From assembly GCA_016302005.1 (NCBI GenBank), contig JAEDOK010000088.1, positions 1 through 6,986 on the forward strand: 6,986 bases of DNA, given 5' to 3'. Below, piece by piece: positions 1-6,640 of this stretch; the first letter of the stretch is position 1; each line of letters begins with the position of its first letter. The stretch comes from Oscillospiraceae bacterium (lineage in GTDB: Bacteria; Bacillota_A; Clostridia; Oscillospirales; Oscillospiraceae). Position numbers and translations under genes: made by a program. The notes under the pieces were generated by a model. It was not told where the DNA came from. It saw only the letters and a program-made list of their open reading frames with translations, and ran no database searches.

Positions 1-70
1 AAGGGGAAATCCAACCCGACCTAAGCCGCAAGATTTACTTTATCTGCTGCCACCGTTCTTTTTTCAGATG

Positions 71-86
71 CGCCCGCTTTCGGGCG
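71..86 (+). other. Short GC-rich hairpin in the leader of the first gene
   Basis: CGCCCG (71-76) and CGGGCG (81-86) form a perfect 6-bp stem around a CTTT loop. No T run follows on either strand, so this is not a standard intrinsic terminator. It ends 11 bases before the GGAGGA ribosome binding site of the gene at 111. It could be a 5' UTR structure or the remnant of an intergenic element. Its function is unknown. The rest of bases 1-97 shows no convincing promoter and no recognisable end of an upstream gene. Confidence 0.4.
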
Positions 87-97
87 AGAACATAGCT

Positions 98-103
98 GGA
101 GGA
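98..103 (+). promoter_or_regulatory. Ribosome binding site fixing a TTG start
   Basis: GGAGGA lies 7 bases ahead of the TTG at 111. No ATG or GTG in this frame sits at a suitable distance from it, so it is the main reason to accept the TTG as the true start of the small membrane protein gene. Confidence 0.75.
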
Positions 104-110
104 ATCATTT

Positions 111-713
111 TTGCATACCAACGAGCCCGAACCGCGAAGTAAGAAAAAACAGAAAAAAACCAAGAAACATAGTAATTTCCGATGGATCGTTACGATCTTT
201 TTTGTAGCGGTCCTGATCTCCTCGGCAATTTCCTTCCTGTCCTCCAGCGTAATGGAGGATGCCGGTATTGTCGAGGCGTTTGTTGTCCTGCTGCTGATCG
301 TTTTGATCGGCATCCTCTTTGACATTGTCGGTGTTGCCGTGATGTCCGCCGGAGAAAAGCCGTTTCATTCGATGGCGGCAAAAAAGGTTGCCGGCGCGGC
401 GGAGGCGCTGATGCTTCTGCGCAATGCGGAGAAGGTCTCAAGCTTCTGCAACGATGTCGTGGGCGATATCTGCGGTGTCGTGTCCGGCTCCGCTTCTGCG
501 GTCATCGCGGTCAAGGCGCTGTCGAACCTCAACTCGGACGCGGTGGGGCAGCTCATCATGTCCGCCGTGGTAGCGGGCATCACGATCGCGGGCAAGGCGT
601 TAGGCAAGAACATTGCCATGCGCAGATCAACACAGATCGTGCACCTTGTCTCAAAACCGATCTATTATATAAAGTCACTCTTCCGCCGCAAAAAGACGCG
701 GAAAAGAAAGTGA
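111..713 (+). CDS. Uncharacterised small membrane protein upstream of dxs (possibly DUF21-like)
   Basis: I do not recognise this 200-residue protein with certainty. It has a very basic N-terminal tail (residues 9-20, mostly K). Two strong hydrophobic segments follow, at about 24-45 and 52-79. Two weaker Gly/Ala/Ser-rich segments lie at about 116-137 and 147-164, and the tail is strongly basic (191-200). Basic residues at both ends suggest both termini face the cytoplasm, as expected for an even number of membrane passes. The stretch from about 60 to 130, a hydrophobic helix followed by VMSAGEKPFHSMAAKK and an amphipathic helix, loosely resembles the DUF21 membrane domain of CNNM/CorC-type proteins. 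That is a pattern impression, and no CBS or CorC domain follows. The start is a TTG behind a good GGAGGA site. The stop overlaps the dxs GTG as GTGA, so translation of the two is probably coupled. A role linked to isoprenoid synthesis would be inference from position only. Confidence 0.8.
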   Translation: MHTNEPEPRSKKKQKKTKKHSNFRWIVTIFFVAVLISSAISFLSSSVMEDAGIVEAFVVLLLIVLIGILFDIVGVAVMSAGEKPFHSMAAKKVAGAAEALMLLRNAEKVSSFCNDVVGDICGVVSGSASAVIAVKALSNLNSDAVGQLIMSAVVAGITIAGKALGKNIAMRRSTQIVHLVSKPIYYIKSLFRRKKTRKRK

Positions 714-2587
714 CGCATTTGACAGGTTGTGTAACTTTGAGTTTACTGAATCAAATTCATTCCGCCGAGGAGATCCGCAGCTTGGATATGGGGCAGCTTC
801 AGCTTCTGTGCGATGAAATTCGGCAGTTTTTGGTGCTGAATGTCGCCAAAACAGGCGGTCATCTTGCCTCCAACCTCGGCATCGTAGAGCTGACGGTCGC
901 CATTGAGCGTGTGTTCGACACCTCGAAGGATCGGCTTCTGTTCGATGTCGGGCATCAGTCCTATGTGCATAAGCTCCTGACGGGACGGCGCGAGGAGTTC
1001 GCCACGCTGCGTTCCTTTGGCGGGCTTTCCGGCTTCCCAAAGCCGACGGAGAGCAAAAGTGACGCTTTTGTCGCGGGACATGCCTCCTCCTCCGTCTCAA
1101 CCGCCCTCGGCATGGCACGTGCCAGAACCCTGCAAAAGCAGGATTATCATGTGATCGCCCTGATGGGAGACGGCGCAATGACGGGGGGACTTGCCTATGA
1201 GGGCTTGAACGATGCGGGGGAGAGCAACGAGCCGCTGATTGTGATCCTCAATGATAACGGGATGTCCATCACGCCCAATGTCGGCGGAATCGCGCGGCAT
1301 CTCTCCATCCTTCGCACGCGCGCCGGCTATTTTCGTTTAAAAAAAGCCTACCGAACCGTGACGAGCGCCCTGCCCGGCGGCAAGGCATTATATCGCTTTA
1401 CCCATCGGATCAAGGAGCGCTGGAAGCAGATGCTCCTCGGCTCGACGCTGTTCGAGGAGATGGGCTTCGCCTATTACGGACCCGTGGACGGGCACGATCT
1501 TGCAAGGCTGGAATACATGCTGAAGCTTGTCAAGGCGTGCAAAAAGCCCGTGCTGCTCCATGTGATCACGCAAAAGGGCAAGGGCTATGTGCCGGCGGAG
1601 ACGAATCCCGATGTGTTCCACGGCATCGGCGCCTTTGACCCCGAGAGCGGGAAGCCGCCGCTGTGCGCGCATCTGCCATCCTTCTCTGAGACCTTCGGCA
1701 AAACGCTCTGCGAGCTTGCGGAGAAGGAACCCCGCGTTTGCGCGATCACCGCTGCGATGGTGCACGGTACGGGGCTGACGGAGTTTTCTAAAAAAAATCC
1801 CGAACGCTGCTTTGATGTCGGCATCGCGGAGGGACATGCCGTTTCCATGGCGGGCGGACTTGCCATGCAGGGAATGATCCCGGTTGTGGCGATCTATTCG
1901 ACATTTTTGCAGCGGGCATACGATATGCTCTTTCAGGATGTCGCCATGCTGAATCTCCATGTCGTTTTTGCCGTTGACCGTGCGGGCCTGGTCGGTGAGG
2001 ACGGGGAGACACATCAGGGCGTGTTCGATATCAACTATCTGCGCTCCGTGCCGCATATGCAGATTCTCTGCCCTTCCAATCAAGCGGAGCTGGAGGTTAT
2101 GCTCCGGCGAGCGGTTTTGGAGATGGACGGCCCCGTCGCGGTACGCTATCCCCGAGGCTGCGACGGCGCGTTTACCGCTGTTGCCGAAAAGCCTGTCCTG
2201 CGCGAGGGCACAGATATCACACTGATCGGCTACGGCACGATGATTAATAATGTGTTAGACGCGGCAAAGCTTCTGCAAAAGCAGGGCGTCAGCGCCGAGG
2301 TAATCAAGCTGCCGAGCGTCAAACCGATCGACATTGCGACGATTGCCGCCTCCGTCCGCAAAACAAAGCATTTGCTTGTCGCGGAGGACGCGGTCTGCAT
2401 CGGCTGCGCAGGCAAGGAGATCGCCGCTCTGCTCCGTACCAGCGGCATTCTTGTACCCACGAAGCTGGTCAACATCGGCGACCGCTTCGTGCAGCACGGC
2501 GCGGTCAAAAAGCTGCATGAAATGCTCGGCTTGGATGCAAGCTCCCTTGCAAAAGCCGCACAGGAGGTGCTGCACAGTGAAGCGTAA
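710..2587 (+). CDS. dxs: 1-deoxy-D-xylulose-5-phosphate synthase
   Basis: Cytosolic thiamine-diphosphate enzyme joining pyruvate and glyceraldehyde 3-phosphate to give DXP, the first step of the MEP isoprenoid pathway (DXP also feeds thiamine and pyridoxal synthesis in many bacteria). The 625 residues match the family length. The N-terminal domain shows GGHLAS (49-54), DVGHQSYVHKLLTGR (79-93), GHAS (123-126) and the ThDP/Mg motif GDGAMTGG (153-160) with N181 and N183. VDGHD (259-263) and KGKGY (289-293) follow. The pyrimidine-binding domain has GIAEGHAV with the catalytic glutamate E374, YSTFLQRAYD (396-405, R402) and THQGVFD (434-440). The C-terminal transketolase domain starts near 499. The GTG at 710 overlaps the upstream stop. 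Family homology begins only near SLLNQI (residue 11), so the TTG at 737 is a credible alternative start, though neither has a strong ribosome binding site. The family's usual AEQHAV reads AEGHAV here, which I believe occurs in clostridial Dxs. Confidence 0.97.
   Translation: MTHLTGCVTLSLLNQIHSAEEIRSLDMGQLQLLCDEIRQFLVLNVAKTGGHLASNLGIVELTVAIERVFDTSKDRLLFDVGHQSYVHKLLTGRREEFATLRSFGGLSGFPKPTESKSDAFVAGHASSSVSTALGMARARTLQKQDYHVIALMGDGAMTGGLAYEGLNDAGESNEPLIVILNDNGMSITPNVGGIARHLSILRTRAGYFRLKKAYRTVTSALPGGKALYRFTHRIKERWKQMLLGSTLFEEMGFAYYGPVDGHDLARLEYMLKLVKACKKPVLLHVITQKGKGYVPAETNPDVFHGIGAFDPESGKPPLCAHLPSFSETFGKTLCELAEKEPRVCAITAAMVHGTGLTEFSKKNPERCFDVGIAEGHAVSMAGGLAMQGMIPVVAIYSTFLQRAYDMLFQDVAMLNLHVVFAVDRAGLVGEDGETHQGVFDINYLRSVPHMQILCPSNQAELEVMLRRAVLEMDGPVAVRYPRGCDGAFTAVAEKPVLREGTDITLIGYGTMINNVLDAAKLLQKQGVSAEVIKLPSVKPIDIATIAASVRKTKHLLVAEDAVCIGCAGKEIAALLRTSGILVPTKLVNIGDRFVQHGAVKKLHEMLGLDASSLAKAAQEVLHSEA
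2562..2567 (+). promoter_or_regulatory. Ribosome binding site inside dxs that sets the tlyA start
   Basis: A perfect AGGAGG lies within the last codons of dxs, 9 bases before the GTG at 2577. The reading frame stays open upstream to about 2334, but that extension is a shadow of dxs. This site, and the fact that S4-domain homology begins right after the GTG, fix the start. Confidence 0.8.
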
Positions 2588-3374
2588 GGAACGGCTGGAT
2601 GTCCTCCTGACCGAGAAGGGATTGTGTGAGAGCCGCAGTCGCGCGCAGGCGCTCATTATGAGCGGCGAGGTCTATGTGAACGGGCAAAAATGCGACAAGG
2701 CGGGCACGCAGATCGACTGCGAGGCGGTACTTGAGGTGCGCGGAAACGCCTGCCCCTATGTCAGCCGTGGCGGGCTGAAATTAGAAAAGGCATTGCGTGA
2801 TTTCGGCGTTGACCCGACGGGCTTCGTATGCAGCGACTCCGGTGCGTCTACCGGCGGCTTTACCGACTGCCTGCTGCAAAAGGGCGCCAAAAAGGTCTTT
2901 GCCATTGATGTGGGCTACGGTCAGCTCGCGTGGAGCATCCGTACGGACGAAAGGGTCGTCTGCATGGAGCGCACGAATATCCGTTATGTCAAGCCGGAGG
3001 ACTTGGGTGAGCCGTTGGACTTGTCCGTGGTCGATGTGTCTTTTATCTCTTTGAAAATCGTCTTGCCCGCAATCAAGGCGCTGCTCAAGCCGACGGGACA
3101 GATCTTGTGCCTTATCAAACCGCAGTTTGAGGCGGGAAAAGACAAGGTCGGCAAAAAAGGCGTTGTCCGCGATCCTGCGGTGCATGTCGAGGTGCTGGAA
3201 AGCTTTCTTGCGCTGGCAGCGGAGTTAAAGCTGACGGTCAGAAATTTGACCTATTCCCCTGTGAAGGGTCCGGAAGGAAACATTGAATTTTTGGGGCATC
3301 TTTCCATGCTCCCCGATGGCGGTATCATGCCTGATGTGCAGGCACTGGTTGCCGCCGCTCATGAATCGTTATGA
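2577..3374 (+). CDS. tlyA: TlyA family rRNA (cytidine-2'-O)-methyltransferase
   Basis: SAM-dependent 2'-O-methyltransferase of the TlyA/YqxC family, often annotated as hemolysin A. Mycobacterial TlyA methylates cytidines in 16S and 23S rRNA and affects capreomycin sensitivity; the exact target here is not shown. The 265 residues are typical. An N-terminal S4 RNA-binding domain (about 4-65) begins RLDVLLTEKGL and includes SRAQALIMSG. The linker YVSRGGLKL follows, then a Rossmann FtsJ-like domain with the SAM loop DSGASTGGFTD (87-97), DVGYGQL (111-117), VVDVSFISL (151-159), IKPQFEAGKDKVGKKGVVRD (180-199) and GNIEFL (234-239). K68, D153, K181 and E237 fit the K-D-K-E tetrad described for the mycobacterial enzyme. 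The GTG start overlaps the end of dxs by 11 bases, and the stop overlaps the nadK ATG as ATGA. Family identity is near certain; the pore-forming hemolysin label is historical. Confidence 0.95.
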   Translation: MKRKERLDVLLTEKGLCESRSRAQALIMSGEVYVNGQKCDKAGTQIDCEAVLEVRGNACPYVSRGGLKLEKALRDFGVDPTGFVCSDSGASTGGFTDCLLQKGAKKVFAIDVGYGQLAWSIRTDERVVCMERTNIRYVKPEDLGEPLDLSVVDVSFISLKIVLPAIKALLKPTGQILCLIKPQFEAGKDKVGKKGVVRDPAVHVEVLESFLALAAELKLTVRNLTYSPVKGPEGNIEFLGHLSMLPDGGIMPDVQALVAAAHESL

Positions 3375-4228
3375 AAAAAGTTGTGATGACCCCGAATCCG
3401 TATCGGGACAGGAATTTCAAATTTGCGAATCTCGCGGAAAAAATCCTGCATGACGCGGGAATTGAGACGCGCATTTGCTTGGCGTTTGATGTGGATAAGA
3501 GCTTTGAGCTGCCGAGTGATGTGGTGCTGCACGATCTGACGCATGAGCTACAGGATGCCGACCTGCTGATCTGCTTCGGCGGGGATGGAACCATTCTTCA
3601 CGCGTCGAAGGCGGCGACCCGTGCCGGTGTGCCGATCCTCGGCGTCAATATCGGCACGATGGGCTTTATGGCAGAGCTGGAAAGCGGCGAGTTAAAAGCG
3701 CTGCGCCGGCTTGCGGAGGGAGACTATACGGTTGAAGAGCGCATGATGCTCCATGTGAAGGCGGAACGTGACGGCGTGCTGCTTTTGGAGGAGGACGCCC
3801 TGAATGATGCTGTTATCACCAAGGGCGCGGTGGCAAGGATCGTGCAGGTGGCGGTGAGCTGCGATAATGTGGAGATCATGAGCTTTGGCGGCGACGGCGT
3901 GATCGTCAGTACGCCCACCGGCTCTACGGCATATTCCATGTCCGCAGGCGGACCGATCGTGGAACCGACCGCGCAGAATATCATTATTACACCGATCTGT
4001 GCCCATGACATGCGCACAAAAACCGTCGTAACGTCTGCGCAGCGGGTGATCTCCATCGAGGTCGGACGCATCGGCAGAAAAAGCGCGTTCTTATCCGTGG
4101 ACGGAGGAAGAGCGCTGCGCCTGAATACCGGCGACCGACTGACCGTTACGCGTTCTAATTACACAACGAAGCTCGTTCATTTGAGTGAGCGCAGCTTCTT
4201 TGAGATTTTGAAAAACAAGTTTAAGTAA
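3371..4228 (+). CDS. nadK: ATP/polyphosphate-dependent NAD kinase
   Basis: Cytosolic kinase that phosphorylates NAD to NADP, setting the pool for biosynthesis and redox defence. The 285 residues match bacterial NAD kinases. The N-terminal domain has the GGDGT motif (70-74, with the key D72) followed by GVNIGTMGFMAEL (91-103). The C-terminal beta-rich domain has LNDAVITKG (144-152), then GGDGVIVSTPTGSTAYSMSA (173-192) and TPICAHDM (207-214), all standard NAD/ATP-binding signatures. The usual NE pair in the middle motif is ND (145-146), a conservative change. The ATG is embedded in the tlyA stop (ATGA), and I see no strong ribosome binding site ahead of it, so its translation probably depends on ribosomes finishing tlyA. 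nadK between tlyA and argR is a typical clostridial arrangement. Confidence 0.96.
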   Translation: MKKVVMTPNPYRDRNFKFANLAEKILHDAGIETRICLAFDVDKSFELPSDVVLHDLTHELQDADLLICFGGDGTILHASKAATRAGVPILGVNIGTMGFMAELESGELKALRRLAEGDYTVEERMMLHVKAERDGVLLLEEDALNDAVITKGAVARIVQVAVSCDNVEIMSFGGDGVIVSTPTGSTAYSMSAGGPIVEPTAQNIIITPICAHDMRTKTVVTSAQRVISIEVGRIGRKSAFLSVDGGRALRLNTGDRLTVTRSNYTTKLVHLSERSFFEILKNKFK

Positions 4229-4244
4229 TTTCGGGAGGTGCATT

Positions 4245-4697
4245 ATGAAATCCAAACGGCAGAAAAAAATTTTGGAACTGATCTCTGAAAAATCCATTGA
4301 AACACAGGAGCAGCTTCTCAACGAGCTTGCCGCGAGCGGCTTTCAAAGTACACAGGCGACGATCTCACGCGATATTAAGGAACTTCGTATTATTAAGACC
4401 CTCGATGGGCTGGGCGGCTACCGCTATGTCGCTCCGCGTAAGCATGAGGGAGACCATTTTGACGCACGTTTCCGCGTGATATTCCGGGAGTGCGTGACGA
4501 GCATTGACTGTGCGCAGAATCTGATCGTAATTAAGACCATGCCGGGACTCGGCGCTGCGGCAGGCGCGAATATCGACGCGCTGCATATGCCCTCCGTGAT
4601 CGGCACGCTGTCCGGCGACGATACGACGCTGGTCATCATGCGCGATACGGAGTCCGCAATGGATTTCTGCGACGAGCTCCAAAAAATGTTCGACTGA
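4245..4697 (+). CDS. argR: Arginine repressor ArgR/AhrC
   Basis: Arginine-responsive DNA-binding regulator, hexameric in known members, that represses arginine synthesis genes and can activate catabolic ones when arginine binds. The 150 residues are the normal length. The N-terminal winged helix-turn-helix spans about 1-66. It starts KSKRQKKILELISEKSI and contains the recognition helix STQATISRDIKEL (35-47) and the wing around GGYRYV (57-62). The C-terminal oligomerisation and arginine-binding core (about 75-150) contains TMPGLGAAAGANID (98-111) and GTLSGDDTTLVI (120-131), whose paired D125-D126 are the family's arginine ligands. The ATG has a strong GGGAGG site at 4233-4238, 6 bases upstream, stronger than that of nadK, so it can be translated independently. 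The position between nadK and recN matches ahrC in Firmicutes. I see no clear ARG box next to it that would indicate autoregulation. Confidence 0.96.
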   Translation: MKSKRQKKILELISEKSIETQEQLLNELAASGFQSTQATISRDIKELRIIKTLDGLGGYRYVAPRKHEGDHFDARFRVIFRECVTSIDCAQNLIVIKTMPGLGAAAGANIDALHMPSVIGTLSGDDTTLVIMRDTESAMDFCDELQKMFD

Positions 4698-4710
4698 GAG
4701 GCGAAAAACC

Positions 4711-6360
4711 ATGCTCCGTCTGCTGCATATTGAGAATATTGCCGTCATCGAGCAGGCGGATATCCTGTTTGAGGACGGCTTTAATGTCCTGACCGGCGAA
4801 ACGGGCGCGGGCAAGTCCATCGTCATTGACGCGATCTCCGCCATTTTGGGGGAGCGCGCTTACCGGGATATGATCCGCACAGGAAGAAATAAGGCTTCGG
4901 TGCGCGCGATCTTTGACCGAGTTCCGAATCTGCCGTGGTTTGCGGAGAACGGCATCCCCTATGAGGAGGAGCTGACCGTCCGCCGGGAGGTATATTTGGA
5001 CGGAAAAAACGACTGCCGCGTCAACGGTGTGCCGGTTACGGTCGGTGCGCTGAAAAAGCTCGGCAGCCGCTTAATCAATATTCACGGGCAGCATGACTCC
5101 GCCGCGCTGTTTGACGAGGCATCCCATCTGTCTTTCTTGGACAGCTTTGCCTGCAACGAAGCGCTTTTGGAGCAGTACGGCGCGCGCTATCAGACGGTGC
5201 AGTCGCTCCGCCGCGAGATCGAGCGACTTTCCATGGACGAGGGGGAAAAGCTCCGCCGTATGGAGAGTCTGAAATTCCAAATCGATGAGATCACCCGCGC
5301 CGCACTGACTGTAGGTGAGGATGAGACGCTGGAGGCGCGGCGCAAGCTTTTGCAGAATGCGGAAAAGCTCTCCGACGGGCTGCACGACGCGGCGATGGGC
5401 TTAAACGGCGACGACGAGACCGAGGGCGCGGCGGCGCTATTGGCGGAGGCGGAGCGGGCGCTGGCAAAGCTCTCCCGCTATGATGACTCACTTGCGCAGC
5501 TCCACGCGACGGTTTCCGACCTCATGTATCAGGTGCAGGACGCGGCGGAGCAGGTGAGCGATAAGATCTATTCGCTGTCCTATTCCGCCGATGAATTAGA
5601 GCGCATCGAGGAACGGTTAGATACCATCCACCGCCTGCGCAGAAAATACGGCGCGACCTGCGAGGATATTTTGGCGTATTGCGAGAAGGCGCAGCGGGAG
5701 CTGGAGGAGATCGAATTCGCGGACGACCGCATGGAGCAGCTCAAACGCAAGCTGAAAACAGCGGAGCAGGCTGCGTGGGAGGCGGCAAACACTCTGCGCG
5801 CAGCGAGAAAAACCGCCGCCGAGGCGTTGACCGGGCGTATTCTAAAGGAACTGTCCGATCTCGACATGAAGAAGGTGCAGTTCTCCTGCGTGTTTTCTGA
5901 GACGGAGCTGACGCCCTTGGGCGCGGACGCGGTCGCGTTTTATATGTCCGCCAACTTGGGTGAGGCGCTGAAGCCGCTAAGCAAGGTTGCCTCCGGCGGC
6001 GAGCTGGCGCGTATCATGCTGGCGCTCAAGAATGTCCTTGCCGAGCGTGACAAGGTGCCGACGCTGATCTTTGACGAGGTGGACACCGGTGTCTCCGGCA
6101 GAGCCGCGCAGCGCGTCGCGGAAAAGCTGCGCGCAGTGTCCAAAAACAAGCAGGTTTTGTGCGTGACGCACCTGCCCCAGCTTGCGGCGCTTGCCGATAC
6201 GCACTTCCTCATTGAGAAGAACGAGCGCGACGGAAGAACCTTTACCGCCGTGACCCCGCTCGATTTTGAGGGCAGAAAACGCGAGCTTGCCCGCATCATT
6301 GGCGGCTCGAGCATTACGGAAACGACACTGCAAAGTGCGGCGGAGATGCTTCGGGGCTGA
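4711..6360 (+). CDS. recN: DNA repair protein RecN (SMC-like ATPase)
   Basis: Cytosolic, nucleoid-associated SMC-like ATPase that acts early in double-strand-break repair by recombination. The 549 residues fit the family. An N-terminal ATPase half has the Walker A motif GETGAGKS (29-36, K35) and INIHGQHD (122-129) in the Q-loop region. A long charged middle section (about 150-390) is rich in L, E, K and R and fits coiled-coil arms. The C-terminal half has SANLGEALKPLSKVASGGEL (413-432) containing the ABC signature, Walker B TLIFDEVDTG (451-460, D455 and E456) and the switch histidine in VTHLPQ (485-490). The ATG lies 13 bases after argR with an AGAGG site at 4697-4701. No terminator follows the stop. 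In many Firmicutes spoIVB and spo0A come next; here a separate tyrS unit follows. No LexA-type box is visible just upstream, so SOS control is not supported from this window. Confidence 0.97.
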   Translation: MLRLLHIENIAVIEQADILFEDGFNVLTGETGAGKSIVIDAISAILGERAYRDMIRTGRNKASVRAIFDRVPNLPWFAENGIPYEEELTVRREVYLDGKNDCRVNGVPVTVGALKKLGSRLINIHGQHDSAALFDEASHLSFLDSFACNEALLEQYGARYQTVQSLRREIERLSMDEGEKLRRMESLKFQIDEITRAALTVGEDETLEARRKLLQNAEKLSDGLHDAAMGLNGDDETEGAAALLAEAERALAKLSRYDDSLAQLHATVSDLMYQVQDAAEQVSDKIYSLSYSADELERIEERLDTIHRLRRKYGATCEDILAYCEKAQRELEEIEFADDRMEQLKRKLKTAEQAAWEAANTLRAARKTAAEALTGRILKELSDLDMKKVQFSCVFSETELTPLGADAVAFYMSANLGEALKPLSKVASGGELARIMLALKNVLAERDKVPTLIFDEVDTGVSGRAAQRVAEKLRAVSKNKQVLCVTHLPQLAALADTHFLIEKNERDGRTFTAVTPLDFEGRKRELARIIGGSSITETTLQSAAEMLRG

Positions 6361-6391
6361 ATCATGAATTAGTATAAAACAGTGAATTTGC

Positions 6392-6420
6392 TTGACAAAA
6401 CCGGGGATTTCTGATACGAT
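6392..6420 (+). promoter_or_regulatory. Sigma-A promoter with extended -10 for the tyrS leader
   Basis: A perfect TTGACA -35 box (6392-6397) and TACGAT -10 box (6415-6420) are separated by exactly 17 bases. TG at 6412-6413 makes an extended -10. The expected start of transcription is about 6426-6428, which coincides with the first base of T-box Stem I (6426). That agreement supports both calls. The -35 box begins 32 bases after the recN stop, with no terminator between them. Confidence 0.88.
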
Positions 6421-6514
6421 AATGCGGCAAACGCAGTGATGGGAAGAAGTAACCGCGATTTTCACGCGCAGAGAGCCGTCGGTCGGTGTAAGACGGCAGG
6501 AAAATGCGGCGAAC

Positions 6515-6517
6515 TAC
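6515..6517 (+). promoter_or_regulatory. T-box specifier codon UAC (Tyr)
   Basis: TAC within GAACTACATC sits on the 3' side of the Stem I specifier loop, between the GCGG strand (6506-6509) and the TCCC strand (6519-6522). It is followed by a purine (A6518), as is usual. It should pair with the GUA anticodon of tRNA-Tyr. The identity agrees with the downstream gene. Confidence 0.9.
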
Positions 6518-6640
6518 ATCCCGGAGCGGCTTGCCTGAATGGGCGCGGCGATGCCGTGCAGTAGGGCCGGACGGGTGCGCCCGTGAACGCGCAGAAGTCC
6601 CTGACTTCCAAAGGTCGTGTCCCGCGAGGGAGCGGCGAAC

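Noticed and set aside
57..86. T run at 59-64 next to the 71-86 hairpin as an intrinsic terminator
   Set aside because: The T run precedes the hairpin on the + strand. On the - strand the hairpin is followed by sequence with no T run, because the run reads as A. Neither orientation gives a terminator.
2..142. Forward frame open from the window edge, possibly the tail of an upstream gene
   Set aside because: The translation does not resemble IspA, XseB or any family I know, and it would run through the hairpin and ribosome binding site of the next gene. Another frame stops at 22-24 and could equally be the upstream gene's end. Neither can be decided without upstream sequence.
35..325. Open frame on the - strand (96 codons) opposite the first gene
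   Set aside because: It is low complexity, lies opposite the membrane-protein gene, and has no supporting initiation signal or family similarity.
1388..2083. Long open frame on the - strand (231 codons) inside dxs
   Set aside because: It lies entirely opposite the well-supported dxs coding sequence, has no ribosome binding site of note and its translation looks like no known family. It is a shadow of GC-biased codons.
2334..2576. N-terminal extension of the tlyA reading frame
   Set aside because: It is arginine/serine-rich, out-of-frame dxs sequence. The AGGAGG site and S4 homology place the start at GTG 2577.
5977..6465. Open frame on the - strand (162 codons) opposite the end of recN and the leader
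   Set aside because: It overlaps conserved RecN motifs and the tyrS promoter, with no recognisable domain. It is an antisense shadow.
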